Source of the DNA: Cephalotus follicularis
Lineage: Eukaryota > Streptophyta > Magnoliopsida > Oxalidales > Cephalotaceae
Reading direction: 5' to 3'
Length of the DNA: 64,000 bases
NCBI GenBank assembly: GCA_001972305.1
Contig: BDDD01002678.1
Span: 1 to 64,000 of the forward strand
The position numbers were made by a program, and so were the translations under genes. Below are positions 57,988-64,000 of this stretch, in pieces; the first letter of the stretch is position 1, and the number at the start of each line of letters is the position of its first letter. The notes beneath the pieces are model-generated. The model was not told where the DNA came from and made no database searches. It worked only from the letters and a program-made list of their open reading frames with translations.

Positions 57988-60864
57988 TGTCACGCCCCAA
58001 ACCGTGGAATAGGTCCAACGGCCCGATACGTGGCAATCTGTACATTTATCATAATCATTAATCATTAAAATTTAAAACTTAAATAAATCATAAACATAAT
58101 CCTTTATTTAATGTGTGGATATACAGACCCAGTTCGATACAATAAAAATACACTGCTATAATCAGCAGGTAAATACATACATATTTATTAATCATAAAAC
58201 GCACCGTCGAGGAGGAACTTATGATGTCTTTATCCTTGGCGATGCTGTGATGGGCCTCCACTACCTATTCCTGTACCTGGCACATTCAAAGGAATGGGTC
58301 AGCAACCCTGGGAGTTGTGTAGGTTACAACATATACAGGCACATACAAAAAGAAACAACAATACAAGCAGAGGAGAAAATATAATACATGCGTGCATACC
58401 ATAAAACATCATATAAAAGTCATCCTTTGTCCTCGGACTACTCTACTCAACCATACATATCAATAACATAACATAGGAGTCTAGTCCGGTCATCCTATGG
58501 TCTGGCCAGTATGTAAGGTTCACCTTTAGGCTCACCAGCCCGGAGAATTCTCCTCCAGGTTCACCTGCCGAGCAGAATTCGCCCTTTGCTCACCTGCTCT
58601 GGCGATTCACCCTTTGGATCACCAGCTCTGGTGAAATTCACCTTTAGGTTCACCATTAGGCGGATTCGCCCGAAGATCACCTGCCTCGCGGTATTCACCC
58701 ATTGGGTTCACCTGCTCGGCGGAACTCTCCCCAGTTGGGCTCACCTGCCTGGGACCATCTATATATATTTCCTAGGATCATTCTTATATTTCCTTCATTA
58801 TTCTCATTTCATCCTATTCATAATCATTTATCTCTATATAGTACCACGACTCTCCCCGGGTGTACTTCATCATACACACTAGCGCTCAACCACGTAACAA
58901 AGCATGCATGGGTACATGCAAGCAACCTTTAGCGCTCAACTTGCAAGAAATGCATGGCCTGGCGCATCCAGGGTAAGTATCTTTCTCACCACACTTTCCA
59001 GGGACATATGCAACTAGGTGCTGTTTGGGCATGCGCATGCAAAGGACGCATGTGTGCATGCACGTGGTTGCCTCTTCTTCTCGGACGCATGTAGAGAAAA
59101 CATGCTCAGTACTGTAGTTTTCCAAAACAGAGGATGGCACTTCACCTCTGGCGTGTAGCGTCCATGGTGTATCATTTCAATATCTCTAACGTATCACCAT
59201 GGTACCTCTGGCGCACGACAGACCATGGGATGTATGCATGGCGCATGCAAGGTAATACTTGGTGCTCTGTGCGTACTGAAAACATGCCTATCGTATGCAT
59301 AGTACATGACGTGCTCCTTGGAGTCTCGGCACTTGCCAGGGATGAGCCCAATTGACATGGCAACTGTGGTGCACTGGTTTGGAGCATCCATGGGCGCATG
59401 GGAAAGGAGACCGGGGTGCTTGCATGGTAGGGAAGAGCCATGACGGCTCCTCTGGCATGGCACCTCCGGCATGGCACAACGGGTATGGTTCCCGGGCATC
59501 TCCATCTCGGCGTATGTCTTCCCAGGCACGACTCCTCTGGCTTTGTCACCTCAGGCACATATCTCCCCCGGCTTCGTCACCTCGGGCTCCTCTGGTAAGG
59601 CTGCCCAACACATCGCCACCTTTGGCATTCGACCATGGCATCACTGCTTGGTAGGGGAGCTCGGGCATGGCTGCTTGGGCAAGACGGTGGAGCTCGGGCA
59701 TGGCAGGGGAGCTCAGCACCGTACCTCGGCACATTATCCAGGCGCATACCTGGCTCCCGACACCACTGGCGTTAACAATGGAGCTCGGCTCACGCCTGGT
59801 ATGGATGCGCAGACAATATTCAACATGCCTAGATGCACGCATAGTGTACGCCGGCGACGAGGGGTGCTCGGTGCTTGCCGGGGAGGAGCTCGGGCGTCTC
59901 GCCATGCTTGGGCGCATGGCCAGGGAAGCTCAACTCCACACGGCACCTCTGCATATGGCGTCACTGTGCAAAACGCATAGTTTGTGCGTGAGGGACGAAG
60001 CGCCAGGGAATGAAACACATGCATCTTGTGCGTATAGGGACGCATAGAATGGGGAGAGGAATGACCACGTGCTATGCGTATGGCTCGGCTAATGGCGCAT
60101 ACCCGGGAACTCATATATGTGTAATTCTACTTTACTAAACAATTGCACACCATGCACACAAACAATAAAACACATACAACACCAAACAAATAACAAACAC
60201 GCATAGCAGGCACACACACAAGCTGGTAGGCACTCGGACATGAAGTAACCTAACTGGAGGGTGGTTGAAAACGGAGATCGCCTTATCTGGACTTCCTTCC
60301 TGGTTGAGGACTGCTACACACCATTAGCTTTCCCAAATTTCTCCTCCTTTGCACAATCCTTGTTCCCAGGGAAATGGTTTATATACCACTGGAGTGCAGG
60401 GGACATGAGGGCTCACTTGAACATCACCCTTTTGTCCCCTTCTCACACTTTTGCCAGAATCTGGCCCCCATTTCCCACTTTCTCACCTCTCTCGATTTCT
60501 CTAGATCCATGGAGTGCAATAAAATGGCTAAAAGTGTGTCCCAAGGCTATCATCAGCCTTTTATATACATGTGAGGAAGAGTCTAGAATTTCTTAAACAA
60601 ACTCCAACAATGCAGGGCCTGCCAAGGCTTGGGCCAAACTCCCATTTTGGGCCAAATTACACTTTCTACATCAAAGCCCAACAAGTCAATTATCATATTA
60701 AATTCGGCCCAAGGAGAATAACATAATCTCATTAGCCCAAAGTCACAAATTTTATTCTATTAAGGCCCAAATAAATACTTTATAAAATTCAGGTCCAGCC
60801 CAAAAGGTGGAAAAATAATTACAAAACCCAATAATAATACTTTATAATATTTAGGGCTCTTACA
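57988..60864 (+). mobile_element. solo LTR of family C, tandem copy (fossil)
   Basis: 2877 bp with TATGC on both sides (57983-57987 and 60865-60869). The target duplications were copied with it, showing that the LTR was already in place before the tandem duplication. Confidence 0.9.
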
Positions 60865-62440
60865 TATGCAATTTAGATAAAATGCAAGTTGATAAAAAGA
60901 TTTTTGTGTAGACTCGGTACATCACGTGGCTATACACTAAACAATAGTATATAGCAACATAAGTTTAAAACTAAAATTTTAAGATAAATAAGAGATAAAT
61001 AACCAATTAATACTTATATGATAATAAATAAAACCGTTTCTTGATTTTATAACGTGAATGTGGTTTCTCTTCGAGTATATCAAGATTGAAAATCTTCTCT
61101 ATAATTTCATTGATACAAAGGGTATACATATATACAATATGATAGCAGTAATAATAACAGAAGAAACTTAAGTCATTCCCAAGCACGATAGCACGATTAC
61201 ATACGTAACAATCACACACGGGTCATCTAATAAATAGTCACAGTCTTAAGAAAGAAAGGAAGAATAATATATAAAAATACATAATTAAGAAGTTAAAAAT
61301 GAAATACTTGCACATGCAAAAAAAAAAAAAAACTAATATATATAACCAAAGTTAAGATTTATTACCACATGATGACAAACTTATAAGTTTGTCACCCTAT
61401 CTTTTATCATTTAATAGATTTACATCAAAAATCTTAAAATATATGTACTCTATACATTCTTAGATATAAGTTTATTGATAGATATAAAATAAATTGAGAA
61501 ATTATAAACCTATCATCAAGTGTCAATAAATCTTCCCTTATATAACTGTATATATAAAAAAATCTTGCTGATGCTAGTGCTAAACCCTTGCAACAGCTAA
61601 TCCTAATAACTGGGCCTGGCTTAAATAGCTCAATAATATATATATGTTCAACACGAGTAAGGCAAAACAATCGTATAGATATATTGGAAGACACTCAAAA
61701 ATAAAAAAATATGGGCCAAGAGTTTTAGGGTCTGGTAATGCAGACAAGGGGCCATAGCATCCGAGTTTTGTTAATATAGGCTTCAAACATAAGCCCATAT
61801 GCCCAAATAATATTTACAACTCTCATTGGTCCCGTTCAGTCAAAAATTCAACTCTTACTTTTGCATTATAACTCTTATTTCAAAAACTCAACAACTCACA
61901 CTTTTTGCATTGCAACAACAACTCCCATATTTGTATTACAACTGTCAACTCTCATCATTGTTCTCAACAACTCCCATTATTGTATCACAACTCTCATTGT
62001 TTTGATTCAGTCAAAAACTCAATAACTCCCATCATTGGTCTCATTCAGTCAAAAAAACACAACAAATAAGTTACTGATTGTTAGTCTTCATTGTTGAAAT
62101 GGTGAGGGTTTCTTTTTTTATGATGTGAATCGCACAAACAACCACATTTCAGATCTTCTATTCTCTTTGGTAGCCTCAAAACCCACAAAAAAACACACAA
62201 ATTCTTTGTGTCCTGACACCTAGAATTTTCTCTCTCACTTTCCTATCTATTTTTTTACATTTCATGATTCATGACGCCTGCTATCGGTAAGTTTTCAATT
62301 TTTTTTTTGCCAGATCAGAGACAATAGATGTATATGAAGGTGAATCTGAGCATATTTTGTATATTTAACTATTTAGTTGTTAAGAAATGTGAATTTATAA
62401 CTTTGTTGAAGATAAGTAGAAATGAGTTTGGTTTACTTAG
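60865..62440. other. host spacer after solo LTR C, continuing to the protease locus
   Basis: As 53959-55123 up to 62026, then single-copy sequence to the point (62436-62440, CTTAG) that matches the A2 insertion site at 14267. An ATG followed shortly by GGTAAGTTTTC (about 62272-62295, ATGACGCCTGCTATC) could be a first exon and donor of the protease pseudogene; evidence is weak. Confidence 0.5.
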
Positions 62441-62639
62441 TATTAAACCTTAGATATTTAGATATAAATAATTTAATAGAGGCTAAGTCAATGTAAATGG
62501 GTTGATTAGTAAATTTTTTTTATTTATTCGAACGGTATTGTTTAATATAATAACTATTGCTTGGATTGCATGCTCACAATTTTTAAGCGTTTGAGTTTTG
62601 TTTAATGTTAAATTTTTTTGATACATGTTTTCTTTTAAT

Positions 62640-64000
62640 TTTGGTGAAGGTGGTACCAGAAATTATAATCATGGATTCTTGGAATCGGCAGTGCCGTCAA
62701 AAATTAATTGCCGTACGTATCTTTATTTACAACTTTAAATTTAATTTTTTTTACACTGTGTATATGATTTGTCATAATAATGAAGTGTTGTTATTATTTG
62801 AAGGTAGTAACCAATATACTCGGTTGCCACTTTTTTTTTCTGTTTTTGAGGACCTTAAACCTCACTCTCTTGCACTTCTACATACCCTTATCATGACAGA
62901 TAGATGGACAAAAAGACACGTTAAAATCCATTCGAAATTACATCGGTTGTTTGTCCAAATTGAGTTGTTTTATTTGTTTATTTTTGTCAAATTACATGAA
63001 GTTATATATATATACCGGTAAAGTTGGTATGCGGTGCATTCCAATTGTGCACCCAAATAAAACAGGCTATCAACTCTCCACTCCTGCAGTGCTCTCTCCC
63101 CCAATCAAAAAACGAACCCTTTACCATTCACTCGTGTGTGTTGTAAGTTTATACTTGCAATTGTTTCTTGGTTTCAATATGTTATGCACTGCAAACTTAT
63201 AGTTTTAGCACTACTAGTAAATCATTTATTAGTAAATCTAATGTACATTTTTCTATTTTAAGCACTGTAGGTATTATAGTTTATTAAACAAATAAGAATG
63301 TGATACACTTTGGAATGCATGGTAGATTTCAAGAACTAATTAAGATATTGTGTATTGAAGAAGAAGAGGAGGGAGAAAGAAAAATAATTTTGATACTATT
63401 TTGATAGTATTCACTTGTAACAGTGTTTTTATACTCATTGATCTGAAATGAGAATTGGCTTGTTAGATTCTCTTTTTATTAATAGAACTTAACTATCGAT
63501 AGCTAACTCATATTGTGATTTATTCTGTAATTAAAAAAAAAAACTTAGTTATGCAATGTATTCCTGCATCTGACTAGCTTCCTTTTACTCCTGTTGTTTC
63601 CCCTTTCCTTTTGCATCTGACTAGCTTTTCCATTATATATTGTTGTATCATAATGGGTTTTGTTGTTATTGGTTTTTCAAATGTCTTAGTCAAAAGAAAA
63701 ACAAGTTTTGTATTGAAATGCACAGCAAAATCTAATAACCTTTGACCTAATTGAATGTTTATATATGTTTAATGTGCACCTTTGACAATGAAGAGTGGAT
63801 TATTTTGACACGATATTCAAAACCGGAGAGACAAATCTGTTTAAGTCCTGTTAGAGACCAAATAGAACGTAGTAAGAGAAAAATGCTCACTTGATTTGTT
63901 CATTGTTTTAGATAATACTGTCTCACGCTTATTATTGCTTTAAAAATTGTATCGCGGTTAATCATTTTGTTCCTATGCGTGACAGATTGTTGTTGGGCAA
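62640..64000 (+). pseudogene. papain-like cysteine protease pseudogene, copy 2, cut by window end
   Basis: Collinear with 14460-15803. An exon-like piece at about 62650-62715 (VVPEIIIMDSWNRQC) is followed by GTACGT. At 63950-63985 sequence reading IAVNHFVPMRD, resembling the GAVNPVRDQG stretch before the catalytic Cys, is present here and missing from copy 1. The window ends at DCCWA, the start of the catalytic-Cys motif. No element interrupts this copy. Whether the rest is intact cannot be seen. Confidence 0.65.

Larger units (their letters stand above)
55124..62026 (+). repeat. tandem duplication unit 2
   Basis: Direct repeat of 48217-55123. Its right edge continues into sequence not present after unit 1 (CCCATCATTGGTCTC...), so unit 2 holds the original right junction. 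The last 1.6 kb is almost identical between units (I see one difference, 54811 against 61719). Confidence 0.93.

Overview
The window is plant nuclear DNA, almost certainly from a eudicot. It carries Tat-type Ty3/gypsy LTR retrotransposons with a downstream antisense gene, a NAC transcription-factor gene, a plant TraB-like pseudogene, papain-like protease pseudogenes and an SRP14 terminal exon. Species cannot be fixed from the sequence alone. I see one intact host gene (NAC, minus strand, 34807-35646). Nearly everything else is retroelement fossil, segmental duplication or decayed host gene. LAYOUT. 1-8119: 3' end of a gypsy family-B element (integrase tail, hairpin-rich spacer, antisense gene, 3' LTR), a short host flank, then most of a 2.9-kb LTR of another family (C). 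8119-14266: 3' half of a gypsy family-A element (A2) fused into that LTR. 14267-16960: decayed C1A cysteine protease locus. 17602-19490: TraB-like pseudogene on the minus strand. 19784-31546: an end-to-end family-A element (A1, 11.76 kb) with two 885-bp LTRs, CAAAG target duplications and an antisense gene downstream of pol. 31552-37400: AT-rich host DNA with an SRP14 last exon, orphan exon-like pieces, the NAC gene and decayed repeats. 37401-40960: tandem duplication that copied a mitochondrial atpA-like fragment together with the 5' end of a family-B element. 40080-50418: a second family-B element (B2), interrupted by two LTRs of a fourth family (D). 48217-62026: direct tandem duplication (period about 6.9 kb) of the B2 3' end, its flank and the solo LTR C. 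62440-64000: a second copy of the protease pseudogene, running off the window. HOW IT FITS TOGETHER. The two ends of the window are paralogous: 1-16000 matches 47369-64000 with rearrangements. The right-hand copy keeps the order solo LTR C, host spacer, protease pseudogene. In the left copy a family-A element entered just before the protease sequence, and the DNA between the middle of LTR C and the middle of that element is now absent. The third tandem copy alternates between resembling the first and the second, which suggests gene conversion or unequal exchange. The most interesting biology is in the antisense genes of the gypsy elements. They carry a Transposase_28-like domain, have TATA-like motifs of their own on the opposite strand, and in two families begin with a peptide resembling the histone H3 tail (ARTK...).
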